DNA of 34,149 bases from an uncultured Collinsella sp. (GTDB taxonomy: Bacteria; Actinomycetota; Coriobacteriia; Coriobacteriales; Coriobacteriaceae): positions 1-34,149 of the forward strand of contig CALBUZ010000009.1 of the NCBI GenBank assembly GCA_937969105.1, given 5' to 3'. Under the pieces are notes generated by a model. The model did no database searches. It was not told where the DNA came from and saw nothing but the letters and a program-made list of their open reading frames with translations. Numbering within the stretch: the stretch's first letter is position 1; each line of letters starts with the position of its first letter. The position numbers and the translations under genes were made by a program. Positions 24,448 to 32,110 of the stretch are shown one piece after another.

Positions 24448-25263
24448 ATGAGCGATTTCCATATGGTGGTGTGCGTCAAGGCAGTGCCGGGCAGCACCGA
24501 GGTCAAGATAGATCCCAAGACCAATACCATCGTGCGCGATGGCAAGCAGGCGGTCATTAACCCGTTCGATGCGAGCGCTTTGGAATGCGCGCTGGCGCTG
24601 AAGGATGACTTTATCGGCTTTGGCATGGACGTGCGCGTAACGGTGGTGTCGATGGGCATCCCCGCGACCGAATCGCTATTGCGCGACTGCATCGCCCGAG
24701 GCGCCGATGACGCACTGCTGCTGACCGACCGCGCCTTTGCAGGTGCCGATACCCTGGCAACCACCTATGCCCTCAAGTGCGGCATCGAGGCGCTCGACGA
24801 GGACTTCGACCTGCTCATCTGCGGCAAGATGGCGGTGGACGGCGATACGGCCCAGATTGGTCCCGAGCTTGCCGGTGCCTTTGAGATTCCCTGTGTGACC
24901 GACGTGAGCTGCGTACAGAGCGCGGGCTTTACGACCTGCGGTTCACTGACGCTTGTTCACGGCTGCGATGCCGGCGAGGAGACGGTCTATCTTGAGATGC
25001 CGTGCGCGATGACGACCGCCAAGGAGATTGGCCAACTGCGTATGCCGAGCATTGCCGGTATTCGTGCAGCCGAGGAGGCGGACGTGCGCGTGGTCAACGC
25101 TGCCGACGTGAACGCCGACCCCGCGCGCTGCGGCCTTGCCGGCTCGCCGACACAGGTCGTGCGATCGTTTGTGCCCGACCGCGACCAAACGTGCGAGACC
25201 GTTGACGGAACGGCGTCCGAGCAGGCGGCGAAACTTGCCAAGATCATCGAGGGGATGGCATAG
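24448..25263 (+). CDS. etfB: Electron-transfer flavoprotein beta subunit
   Basis: 271 residues. Family motifs: VVCVKAVPGSTEVKIDPKTN, INPFDASALECALALKD, and the AMP/FAD-binding GKMAVDGDTAQIGPELAG (~131-148), then CAMTTAKEIGQLRMPSI. In bifurcating Etf complexes EtfB binds a FAD that takes electrons from NADH or passes them to it. The ATG at 24448 has AAAGGGGG nine bases upstream; a GTG at 24442 overlapping the previous stop is possible but its ribosome site is too close. It abuts etfA, with which it forms the heterodimer. Confidence 0.92.
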   Translation: MSDFHMVVCVKAVPGSTEVKIDPKTNTIVRDGKQAVINPFDASALECALALKDDFIGFGMDVRVTVVSMGIPATESLLRDCIARGADDALLLTDRAFAGADTLATTYALKCGIEALDEDFDLLICGKMAVDGDTAQIGPELAGAFEIPCVTDVSCVQSAGFTTCGSLTLVHGCDAGEETVYLEMPCAMTTAKEIGQLRMPSIAGIRAAEEADVRVVNAADVNADPARCGLAGSPTQVVRSFVPDRDQTCETVDGTASEQAAKLAKIIEGMA

Positions 25264-26469
25264 ATGAGCGGACTGATTATCGATGGCGAAGCCTGTATCG
25301 GCTGCGGTCGCTGCGTTCGCGCCTGTGCCTCGGGCGGCATCGTAGTGGAAGGCGAGCGGCCCAACCGTTGCGCCCGCGTAACCGACGGCTGCATCCTATG
25401 CGGTGGGTGCGTCGACGCCTGCCCCGTCAACGCCATCTCGATTGAGCGTGACGAGGCCGCTGGCGCGGTGGACCTTGATGCATATCGAGACATTTGGGTA
25501 TTCGTGCAGACCGACGAGCACGATGCGGTGACTCCCGTTGCCTATGAGCTCATGGGCAAGGGCCGCGAGCTTGCCGATGCTCGCGGCTGCCGTCTGGTGG
25601 CGCTGGTCGGTATGGGCCCCGAGGGTTCTCTCGGTGACCTGGAGCATCTGGTTTGCGCCGGTGCAGACGAGGTCCTGGTCTGTCGCGACGAGCGTCTGCG
25701 CCAGAACGATGCGGAGGTTTACGCCCGGCTGATCTGCGATTTGGTGGCAGAGCGCAAGCCCGAGGCCATTCTGTACGGTGCGACCGCCTTTGGCCGCGAA
25801 CTGGCACCCGGCGTTGCCGTGCGTTTGCAGACGGGCCTTACGGCTGACTGCACCGTACTTTCGATGGATACGGAGACGGGGCTGCTGCAACAGACGCGTC
25901 CGGCGTTTGGCGGCAACCTGATGGCCACCATCGTCTGCCCCAATCATCGTCCTCAGATGGCAACGATGCGTCCCGGCATCTTTAAGGCGCCCGACTTTGA
26001 CTACGGCCGCTCCGGCACGATCACCCAGATATCGCTTGCGGATGATGCTAAGGCTCGTGTCGAGATCTCGATTCCCGCCGAGGAGTGGGGGCAGCAGGCA
26101 TCAATTGCCGATGCCGAGCGCCTGGTCGTGGTGGGTCGCGGCATTGGTTCCAAGAAAAACCTGCCGCTGATGCGAAGGCTCGCCGAGGCTCTGGGAGCCG
26201 AGCTTGGCTGCACGCGACCTGTCGTGGAGGCCGGCTGGTTGGAGTATCGCCATCAGATTGGCCAGACGGGCGTATCGGTTTCGCCCAAGCTTCTCGTGAG
26301 TATCGGTGTCTCGGGCGCCATCCAGCATCTTGCCGGCATCGGTGGGGCGGAGTGCATTATCGCCATCAACGAGGACCCGGATGCCCCCATCTTTGGTGCT
26401 GCCCAGTATAAGGTTGTCGGCGATGCCGTCGAGGTCGCCGAGGAGCTGCTGGCCCAGCTTGAGCGCTAG
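25264..26469 (+). CDS. etfA: EtfA with N-terminal two-[4Fe-4S] ferredoxin domain
   Basis: 401 residues. The first ~60 form a ferredoxin domain with eight cysteines at 11, 14, 17, 21 and 43, 46, 49, 53 (CIGCGRCVRAC and CILCGGCVDACP). Then the EtfA N-terminal domain and the FAD domain with VSIGVSGAIQHLAGIGGAEC and INEDPDAPIFGAAQYK. A ferredoxin extension is typical of Etf partners of bifurcating or confurcating dehydrogenases, such as the Acetobacterium LctC protein. It should couple ferredoxin oxidation to the FAD oxidase and EtfB. The ATG lies one base after the etfB TAG. Its stop overlaps the converging HD gene's stop by four bases. Confidence 0.93.
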   Translation: MSGLIIDGEACIGCGRCVRACASGGIVVEGERPNRCARVTDGCILCGGCVDACPVNAISIERDEAAGAVDLDAYRDIWVFVQTDEHDAVTPVAYELMGKGRELADARGCRLVALVGMGPEGSLGDLEHLVCAGADEVLVCRDERLRQNDAEVYARLICDLVAERKPEAILYGATAFGRELAPGVAVRLQTGLTADCTVLSMDTETGLLQQTRPAFGGNLMATIVCPNHRPQMATMRPGIFKAPDFDYGRSGTITQISLADDAKARVEISIPAEEWGQQASIADAERLVVVGRGIGSKKNLPLMRRLAEALGAELGCTRPVVEAGWLEYRHQIGQTGVSVSPKLLVSIGVSGAIQHLAGIGGAECIIAINEDPDAPIFGAAQYKVVGDAVEVAEELLAQLER

Positions 26470-27278
26470 GCGTGCGCCAACCAGTCGCGCGTCTCGTCCT
26501 TTAGGCGCTCCCAGGTCGCTTGCGTGGCGGGATCGGTAAAGGGGCGCGCAATGCCAAAGGGCGCATCGAGCAGACGGTAGATATCGCCCTGCTCGCGCGC
26601 CAGCGCGCGGCTCGCTGGATAGACGAGCTCAAACATAAAGCAGATGAGTCCTACCAGGCAGTCTGCGGGCTCCTCGCGTTCATCGCGTGCGACGCAGCGG
26701 CGCTCGTCAAAGGCAGCGAGAGCCGGTGTCGAGAACCGGCTGGCGAGAAATGTGTCCTCATCAACCTTGAGGATAGTGTCGACGGTGCTGTCGGCGATGG
26801 TGCGCATAATGTCGATTTTGTCGCCATCGCGCACGATATCGCAGAAACGCCGTGTACGCTCGTCGAGTTGTGCCGGCAGGCGAAAGTCGCTGTGATAGGC
26901 GATGCTCGCGCGGATGAGCTCGTCGTCCTCGTCGGTCTCGATAAAATCTCGGATGCTTGTTGTGGCAGGCGCGTCGTCGGGGTTCTCGCCAAAGAGGACC
27001 CCGACGCCCAACGCTGCGTGGCTCATACTCTCGGCGTCCTTAAAGGTGTCCCAGCGCCGCAACTGTTCAAAGCGTCCCATATCGTGTAACAGGCCGCAAA
27101 GCCAGGCCAGGTCAATATCCTCTGTCGACCAGCCCTGCTCGCGCGCCACGGCATCGCATGCCTCGGCAACGTGGTACGTATGCTCGATTTTGAGCGCGAT
27201 GCGTGGGTTGGTGGCGTCGTAGGCATCGGTATAGCGTTTGAAGGCCGCGGTCGCCCGGCCCCGATCGATAGCTGTCAT
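26466..27278 (-). CDS. HD-domain phosphohydrolase
   Basis: 270 residues with an HD fold: H33 (IEHTYHVAEACDAV), the HD pair H65-D66 in CGLLHDMGRF, then AYHSDFRLP and a downstream DGDKIDIMR. These are metal-binding residues of HD nucleotide or phosphate hydrolases. The substrate is unknown. AGGAAG sits ahead of the ATG. The gene converges on etfA and shares the palindromic CTAG of both stop codons, with no terminator between them. On its upstream side is the dead azlC. Confidence 0.85.
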   Translation of the reverse strand: MTAIDRGRATAAFKRYTDAYDATNPRIALKIEHTYHVAEACDAVAREQGWSTEDIDLAWLCGLLHDMGRFEQLRRWDTFKDAESMSHAALGVGVLFGENPDDAPATTSIRDFIETDEDDELIRASIAYHSDFRLPAQLDERTRRFCDIVRDGDKIDIMRTIADSTVDTILKVDEDTFLASRFSTPALAAFDERRCVARDEREEPADCLVGLICFMFELVYPASRALAREQGDIYRLLDAPFGIARPFTDPATQATWERLKDETRDWLAHA

Positions 27279-27405
27279 AATGACTTCCTAAAAAGCTGTG
27301 TCTTTCGATCCGGTGGCAATTGTAGGTGAACTCGGTTGCCACCGGGCGATGATTCTGCCGCGTCGTCGAATGCGGCTCGGAAATCTTGTCGGGACGAGGA
27401 ACCCT

Positions 27406-27749
27406 ATGGTGCTCAAAATCGTTAAAACCGTCTGGCCGGTGATGCTTACCTATGTTGCGATAGGCGCGCCGTGCGGAATGATTATGGCGCAGACGGGGAT
27501 GGAGCCCTGGATGGTTTTTGCTCTGAGCAGCACGTTCGTGACGGGCAGCGGATAGTTTATGGTCTGCAATCTGTGGCTGGCAGGTGTGCCTGCGGCATCG
27601 ATTGTCGCAAGTGTAGCCGCAATCTCCTCGCGCTTTGCGCTCTATATAGGGGTGGCGCCGCGGCGCCGAATCTCGTTCCATCCGAACTTGCCGAATTTCT
27701 CACCGAGCCGGTCTGCTTCTTCTGGTACCATGGTCAAACTTTACTGTAG
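27406..27749 (+). pseudogene. azlC: azlC-like branched-chain amino acid permease remnant
   Basis: ATG at 27406 with GAGGA upstream. It reads MVLKIVKTVWPVMLTYVAIG, then GAPCGMIMAQTGMEPWMVF and TGSG followed by TAG at 27553. AzlC proteins have a Gln after that TGSG/AGSG, so CAG to TAG is a single change. The same frame continues FMVCNLWLAGVPAASIVASV and AAISSRFALY, matching AzlC's 'QF..L.LLA.G.P...I..S....N.R..L'. After ~27650 the AzlC-like residues (LAEFLTEPVCFFW) are in another frame, and the gene stops at 27749, about half the usual ~230 residues. It thus has a nonsense mutation, a frameshift and a truncation. No azlD is present. Confidence 0.75.
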
Positions 27750-27798
27750 CAAAGCGTGACGTGGGCTTTTGTTCTGCGTCAGCGGAAATGGGGGTTTC

Positions 27799-28821
27799 AT
27801 GGCACAGGAAGCGACCGCCAACGAGCAAAAGAAATTCAAGGTACCGCGTATCCCGGGCGACATCATGATCTATCCCATGATTGTTGGCCTTTTGCTCAAC
27901 ACTTTCTGTCCGCAGGTCTTTGAGATCGGCGGCTTCTTTACGGCTGCCTGCCGTGGCGGCTCCAATACCATCGTCGCTGCAATCCTGCTCTTCGTGGGTG
28001 CCGGCATCAGCTTTAAGTCCACGCCGGGCGCTATCAAGACCGGCATCGTCGTACTGATCCCCAAGCTTGTTGTTGCGGCCGCCCTTGGCTTGGGTGTGGC
28101 ATATTTCTTTAACGACAACTTCCTGGGCCTGAGCTCGGTCTCAATCATCGGCGGCATTACGTTTTGCAACATGGCGCTCTATACGGGCATCATGGGCGAG
28201 TTTGGCGATGAGTCCGAGCAGGGCGCCGTCGGTATCCTGTTCTTTACGGCCGGCCCCGCCGTCACCATGATCATCCTCGGTGTCTCGGGTCTCGCCAACA
28301 TCCCCGTCGGCACCATCATCGGATCCATCCTGCCGCTTGTTATCGGCATGGTCCTGGGCAACTTGTTCCCGTTTATCAAGAATCTGCTGGTCCCCGGCGC
28401 CAATCCCGCGATTGCCGTCATCGGTTTTCAGCTCGGTGCGTCCATGAGCCTTTCGAGCTTTATCACTGGCGGCATCTCGGGCATCCTGCTGGGCCTTATC
28501 ACGCTCTTTATCGTCGGTCCTATCACCTTTGCCTTCGAGCGCTTGTGCGGTGGTAACGGCAAGGCGGCCGTTGCCTGCTCCACTATCGCCGGCACGGCTA
28601 TGACCACGCCGGTCGCCCTCGCCGAGGTCGCTCCGCGCTATGCCGAGCTTGCGCCCACCGCGTATGCGCAGATCGCCACCGCCGTCATCATCACGGCAAT
28701 CATGGCCCCGATTCTGACTGGCTGGGTCGATAAGAAGTTCTGCCATGGCAAAGAGGATCTGTCGGTCGAAGGCGTCGAGGCTATTGAGGAGGCCGTCGCG
28801 ACCGACATCGACGGCGAGTAA
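27799..28821 (+). CDS. kdgT: KdgT-type 2-keto-3-deoxygluconate permease
   Basis: 340 residues with about ten membrane segments. It starts MAQEATANEQKKFKVPRIPG and shows the KdgT pattern GDIMIYPMIVGLLLNTFCPQ, then FTAACRGGSNTIVAAILLFV, ALYTGIMGEFGDESEQGAVG, GFQLGASMSL and TTPVALAEVAPRYAE. KdgT carries 2-keto-3-deoxygluconate with protons. Family members may carry related hydroxyacids; its closeness to the FAD oxidase/Etf cluster is suggestive but not evidence. A GGGGG tract lies before the ATG; ten further upstream codons were rejected. A long-loop terminator follows. Confidence 0.88.
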   Translation: MAQEATANEQKKFKVPRIPGDIMIYPMIVGLLLNTFCPQVFEIGGFFTAACRGGSNTIVAAILLFVGAGISFKSTPGAIKTGIVVLIPKLVVAAALGLGVAYFFNDNFLGLSSVSIIGGITFCNMALYTGIMGEFGDESEQGAVGILFFTAGPAVTMIILGVSGLANIPVGTIIGSILPLVIGMVLGNLFPFIKNLLVPGANPAIAVIGFQLGASMSLSSFITGGISGILLGLITLFIVGPITFAFERLCGGNGKAAVACSTIAGTAMTTPVALAEVAPRYAELAPTAYAQIATAVIITAIMAPILTGWVDKKFCHGKEDLSVEGVEAIEEAVATDIDGE

Positions 28822-28866
28822 TCGTCGACGCGAGTCAATCAAGCCGGCGTGCAATTCGCGCCGTTT

Positions 28867-28910
28867 GAGCGCCCGAACGAAAGCTGTCTTGCAGTGGCGT
28901 TCGGGCGCTC
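28867..28910 (+). terminator. Intrinsic terminator of kdgT
   Basis: Perfect 13-bp stem GAGCGCCCGAACG / CGTTCGGGCGCTC with an 18-base loop that can add a short CTG/CAG extension, then TGCTATTATT. It lies 45 bases after the kdgT stop. Its tail overlaps the promoter of the next gene. Confidence 0.75.
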
Positions 28911-28919
28911 TGCTATTAT
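28911..28919 (+). promoter_or_regulatory. Extended -10 promoter of the GGDEF gene
   Basis: TGC TATTAT is an extended -10 (TGnTATTAT). TTGCAG lies 19 bases upstream within the terminator loop as a poor -35. Transcription would start near 28926, directly at the ACCCC hairpin of the leader (28927-28946), followed by a second hairpin GCCCA-9-TGGGC (28954-28972). Confidence 0.5.
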
Positions 28920-29009
28920 TCCCATTACCCCTGCGGAGTAGGGGGTGTTTATTGCCCAGATTCTAATTGGGCGATTCTGACCACTTGGATATTGAAGGGA
29001 TGGCGTCTA

Positions 29010-30152
29010 GTGGTTAAGGCACTCAAGATTGAGATATTCCTGCTATGCATGATTGTTCTTATCGGGCTTGCCGCACGAAGCCGCCGCTCCTTGTTCTCGA
29101 GCACCCAGCAGCTCTTGTTTAGCATGCTCGGCTACACCTCTGCTGCCTACATTTTCTTCGATATGATCTGGACGCTCTCGGACGGCGTGAGCACTCCTGT
29201 AGGCATCATGGCCAACTGGATTTCCAACGCGGTCTCGTTTTCGCTGTTCGCCATCGCGTGCCTCATTTGGTTTTTCTATTCCGAGACAGTGCAGGGCTCT
29301 CGCCTTTTGACCGCGCGCTATAGGGTTGCGATCGTGACGTTGCCAACCGTATTGGTGGTCGTGCTGGCATTTGCCAGCTACTGGACGCACACTATGTTCT
29401 ATATCGATGCGCAGGGCGTATATCGTCGCGGAGCGCTTTATATGATTCAACCTATCGTTAGCTACTGCTACGTCATATATACGTCCTTGCATGCCTTTAT
29501 CCAGGCTCGAAAAGTCGAAAGCCTGCAAAAGAAGGCCATTTATCGCACCCTCGCCTTTTTTGCGGTTCCCGCTCTGGTGGGCGGTACCTTCCAGGTTTTG
29601 TTTTCGGTACCGGGCCTTTGCGTCGGTATAACGCTGAGCATCCTGCTGCTCTACATCATCTACCAGGAGCAGCTGATCTCGACCGACCCGTTGACTGGCC
29701 TTAACAATCGCAACCGTTTTGAGACCTATATGCTGTCGCTCTTCTCAAATGTGGATCAGGCCGAAGATGTGTACCTGCTTATGATGGACGCCGACGGCTT
29801 TAAGCAGATTAACGACCGCTATGGACATGTGGAGGGCGACCATGCCCTCCAGGTCATATCTGCTACGCTCAAAGAGGTCTGCTCGGCGTCTGGTGGCTTT
29901 ATCGCACGTTATGGCGGCGATGAGTTTGTGGTGCTTCAAAAGGCGGCGGCGGAACAGGACATCATAGACCTGTGTTCGGCGATTAACGACGAGCTCGCGC
30001 GCGCCGAGGTTCCGTATCTGTTGCGGATGTCCATCGGCTATGCACGGGTCGGTGATGGTGTCGATACCTGGCAAGACTTACTTCGCGCTGCCGATGCGGA
30101 GCTCTACCGCGTCAAGGCCGAGAAAAAGAAAGCCGGCGTCCAGATACGCTAG
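29010..30152 (+). CDS. Membrane diguanylate cyclase (GGDEF)
   Basis: 380 residues from a GTG with GAAGGGA nine bases upstream (a TTG at 28992 is less likely). About six to seven membrane segments span residues 1-215, including IEIFLLCMIVLIGLAA, ACLIWFFY, LPTVLVVVLAFASYW and GLCVGITLSILLLYIIYQEQ. The C-terminal GGDEF domain runs from STDPLTGLNNRNRFE to the end with the active site GGDEF at 302-306. It makes cyclic di-GMP from two GTP. No RxxD inhibitory site lies upstream of GGDEF. No EAL domain is fused. It stands alone between terminators, so it is likely a membrane-signal-driven c-di-GMP source. Confidence 0.9.
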   Translation: MVKALKIEIFLLCMIVLIGLAARSRRSLFSSTQQLLFSMLGYTSAAYIFFDMIWTLSDGVSTPVGIMANWISNAVSFSLFAIACLIWFFYSETVQGSRLLTARYRVAIVTLPTVLVVVLAFASYWTHTMFYIDAQGVYRRGALYMIQPIVSYCYVIYTSLHAFIQARKVESLQKKAIYRTLAFFAVPALVGGTFQVLFSVPGLCVGITLSILLLYIIYQEQLISTDPLTGLNNRNRFETYMLSLFSNVDQAEDVYLLMMDADGFKQINDRYGHVEGDHALQVISATLKEVCSASGGFIARYGGDEFVVLQKAAAEQDIIDLCSAINDELARAEVPYLLRMSIGYARVGDGVDTWQDLLRAADAELYRVKAEKKKAGVQIR

Positions 30153-30160
30153 AAAAAAGT

Positions 30161-30192
30161 GGGCGCACGACCGTTGCGATGGTCGTGCGCCC
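30161..30192 (+). terminator. Strong intrinsic terminator of the GGDEF gene
   Basis: Perfect 12-bp stem GGGCGCACGACC / GGTCGTGCGCCC, eight-base loop, then TTTTT. It lies eight bases after the stop. The remaining stretch to 30344 holds only a further short hairpin (30238-30262) and no ORF. Confidence 0.92.
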
Positions 30193-30344
30193 TTTTTGCG
30201 TTGGCGGGGGCCACCGGCCATAACGCCCAGGCGCGGTGCGGCAAGACGAGCGTCTGCCGCCGCGGCTCGGTACGAAATCAACGAGAACCAGTGCACTCCA
30301 TTAAGCTGAAGCGTGCGAACGCCCTCTCTAAAAAGATGAGCTCG

Positions 30345-31280
30345 CTAGGCTTTTTTGGGTCTATTGACGATGATGATGCCGCCGCAGACCAACAGCAGGG
30401 CAACGATGACGGTAACGGGGCTCGTGCCAGCGCCCTCACCGAGCAGCAGCGCGCTCAGCAGCACGCCAAAGACGGGGTTCATAAACCCAAAGACCGAGAC
30501 GCGGCTGACGGGGTTGACGGCAAGCAGACGCGACCACAGCGAGTACGCGACCGCGGAGATAAGCGCCATGTAGATGATGAGCGCGATGGCGGGGGCAATC
30601 GCCGTGGGGGAGAGCGTGCCACCCATCAAAAAGCCGATGGCGGTGAGGACCAGGCCGCCGACCAAGAACTGCCACCCGGCAAGCAAGACGCCGTCGTGCT
30701 TGCGCGAGAAGATGCCGATCAGGCAGGTCGAAAGGGCACCCGCGACGGTGGAGGCCAGGATAAAGCCCTCGCCGTCGAGCGCAAAGCCAAAGGTGCCGTC
30801 CGCGCCCGAAAGGTTGACGAGCGCGACACCGGCAAAGCCCAGTACGCAGCCGAGTACCTTGGCCGCATCGAGCCTTTCGGTGCGAAACGCCAGGGCGGCA
30901 AAGAGGATAGCCAAGAAGTTGGCGCTGGCCTCGATGATGGAGCTCGACATAGCGCTTGCACGGGAGAGACCAAGGTAGAAAAAGAAGTACTGGCCGATGG
31001 TCTGGAAGAGCGACAAGATGCAGATGGGCTTGATATCGCGCGCTTGCGGAACGAGCGGTCGGCGCTGGGCCACGCTCATGCCAACAATGACCAGCATGCC
31101 GGCAAGGGTGAAGCGCAGACCCGCGAAGAGCAGCTGCGAGGCGCTGTCGTGCGCGGGAATGCCAAAGAGGCCGTAGCCGATCTTGATGCAGGGGAAGGCG
31201 GAGCCCCAGAGCGCGCAGCAAACGAGACAGCCCAGGATGAGTCCGGGCAGGGTGGCGAGATACGGCTTGCGGCTTTTCAT
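30345..31280 (-). CDS. EamA/DMT-family transporter
   Basis: 311 residues with ten membrane segments in two EamA repeats. It begins MKSRKPYLATLPGLILGCLV and has the family's ALWGSAFPCIKIGY and the second-repeat SAVAYSLWSRLLAVNPVSRV, ending VNRPKKA. DMT transporters export amino acids, bases or other small solutes; the substrate cannot be inferred. AAAGGA lies four bases before the ATG at 31280; 35 upstream in-frame codons overlap a hairpin and were rejected. A 100-base leader with an intrinsic terminator and a candidate leader peptide controls it. Confidence 0.88.
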   Translation of the reverse strand: MKSRKPYLATLPGLILGCLVCCALWGSAFPCIKIGYGLFGIPAHDSASQLLFAGLRFTLAGMLVIVGMSVAQRRPLVPQARDIKPICILSLFQTIGQYFFFYLGLSRASAMSSSIIEASANFLAILFAALAFRTERLDAAKVLGCVLGFAGVALVNLSGADGTFGFALDGEGFILASTVAGALSTCLIGIFSRKHDGVLLAGWQFLVGGLVLTAIGFLMGGTLSPTAIAPAIALIIYMALISAVAYSLWSRLLAVNPVSRVSVFGFMNPVFGVLLSALLLGEGAGTSPVTVIVALLLVCGGIIIVNRPKKA

Positions 31281-31303
31281 GATGTCCTTTCTACATGCGC
31301 GAA

Positions 31304-31380
31304 GCAAAAAAAGAACCCGCCACCGGGCGTGCCGGTGGCGGGTGTTGTTACCCGAGGGGGGTAATGAAACACGGCTCCAT
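31304..31380 (-). promoter_or_regulatory. Transcription attenuator ahead of the EamA gene
   Basis: On the minus strand the leader has hairpin A TTACCC-5-GGGTAA (31364-31348), an overlapping hairpin B CGGGT-6-ACCCG (~31354-31339), then the terminator ACCCGCCACCGG-5-CCGGTGGCGGGT (31343-31315) followed by TTCTTTTTTTG. A and B share GGGT, and B and the terminator share ACCCG, so the three are mutually exclusive, as in classical attenuation. Confidence 0.6.
31348..31380 (-). CDS. Candidate 10-codon leader peptide (MEPCFITPLG)
   Basis: ATG GAG CCG TGT TTC ATT ACC CCC CTC GGG TAA on the minus strand, with its stop in hairpin A of the attenuator. There is no Shine-Dalgarno, and AT-rich -10-like hexamers (TTTGAT, TATGCT) lie just upstream, so translation could be leaderless. 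A stalled ribosome would occupy hairpin A and free hairpin B. The codons include Cys, Phe, Ile, Thr and two Pro, with no single-amino-acid run. Speculative. Confidence 0.35.
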   Translation of the reverse strand: MEPCFITPLG

Positions 31381-31470
31381 AGCATATCAAATTTAAGCTC
31401 TTGACCTGCTGTGATGGTCGGGAGCTATTTCTATTTCGAGTAGTCGGGCAACCGCTCGGCAACCAATGCC

Positions 31471-31528
31471 GCTGCTATCCCGAAAGTATCCCGAAAATAA
31501 TCCTTGCGTGACCATGGACACAAGAGTA
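31471..31528 (+). repeat. Cassette promoter/leader block, copy 1
   Basis: GCTGCTATCCCGAAAG followed by TATCCCGAAAATAATCC and a segment ending GTGACCATGGACAC. TATCCCGAAA occurs twice 11 bases apart, and AATAAT (31496-31501) is a 5/6 match to -10. It is followed after 12 bases by the mini-ORF ATG (31514). It aligns ungapped with 32111-32168 with very few mismatches. Confidence 0.8.
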
Positions 31529-31534
31529 GGATAA
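31514..31534 (+). CDS. Mini-ORF MDTRVG in cassette 1 leader
   Basis: ATG GAC ACA AGA GTA GGA TAA, starting about six bases after the likely transcription start. The second cassette has ATG GAC ACC CGA GTT in the same place. All three differing codons are synonymous (Thr, Arg, Val), which hints at selection on the peptide. No Shine-Dalgarno. Confidence 0.35.
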   Translation: MDTRVG

Positions 31535-31585
31535 GAGACGAAAGAGGTGGAACCGCCACCCGAGTTTCTAGTGGAAGGAAACAAC

Positions 31586-31924
31586 ATGTCTGGTCACTTA
31601 AACCCCCGCCCTTGGCCTGTCCCTGAGGGGGTCGAGCCGTTCCAGCGCGGTCAGCTTGAGAACGGCGGCATCGAGGTAGATTGTTACCAGTATGGCGGGG
31701 TTCTCGTAGCCGTTGCCCATGCCGACTTCCTGCGGTTGGAGTTCCTGAGCGTCAAGCTTGGTGAAGATGAGCTTCAGACTAATCTGCTCGGCTTCGGCGC
31801 GACGGGAGATTACACGTGGTGTTCGTTGTACCTCGACCCTGACCTGTACTTAGGGCATAGCCCGTCCGAACTCACTTTCGAGTTCTTCGTTATCGCGGAC
31901 GATGACGAGGACGATGACGAGTAG
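31586..31924 (+). CDS. Cassette ORF 1: small acidic protein of unknown function
   Basis: 112 residues beginning MSGHLNPRPWPVPEGVEPFQ, with GGAAGG seven bases upstream. A GTG at 31547 is in frame but has no usable spacing. The middle is beta-like (VDCYQYGGVLVAVAHADFLR; FVIA). The C-terminus is an acidic tail DDDEDDDE, and the protein as a whole is strongly acidic. No known family. Acidic tails of this kind occur in DNA-mimic and inhibitor proteins; that is only an analogy. It lies behind the shared cassette promoter and ends at the shared GAGTAGCAC motif, with a good terminator after it. Confidence 0.6.
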   Translation: MSGHLNPRPWPVPEGVEPFQRGQLENGGIEVDCYQYGGVLVAVAHADFLRLEFLSVKLGEDELQTNLLGFGATGDYTWCSLYLDPDLYLGHSPSELTFEFFVIADDDEDDDE

Positions 31925-31939
31925 CACCTAGCTCCTAGT

Positions 31940-31968
31940 CCCGACCCGTTAAAGGTCGGGGCTTTTTT
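31940..31968 (+). terminator. Intrinsic terminator of cassette 1
   Basis: CCCGACC-7-GGTCGGG followed by G, C and six T. Perfect 7-bp stem with flanking T.G extension, 15 bases after the stop. Confidence 0.85.
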
Positions 31969-32009
31969 GCCAACCCCGTCCAGTTTGGATAACCAAGTGT
32001 TTTCAATGG

Positions 32010-32080
32010 CGGGGTGAGTTGTTAATGGCACAAATGGGAGTCCCTTCTTATGGCTCCCGTGCTGTTAACAACTCACCCCG
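32010..32080. repeat. 71-bp imperfect palindrome between cassettes
   Basis: Perfect 16-bp outer arms CGGGGTGAGTTGTTAA (32010-32025) and TTAACAACTCACCCCG (32065-32080). Inside, GCAC/GTGC and GGGAG/CTCCC extend the stem with a four-base bulge on one side, closing on a 13-base loop. No T-run follows. It could be a recombination or cruciform site, an RNA hairpin, or a small non-autonomous element. The rest of the 261-base gap holds the terminator of cassette 1 and the promoter block of cassette 2. Confidence 0.8.
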
Positions 32081-32110
32081 TTGTTGTAAACACGGCTCTG
32101 GTACGGTTCG

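Noticed and set aside
31304..31380. EamA leader as a guanidine (mini-ykkC) riboswitch
   Set aside because: The paired ACGR-loop hairpins of that class are not present.
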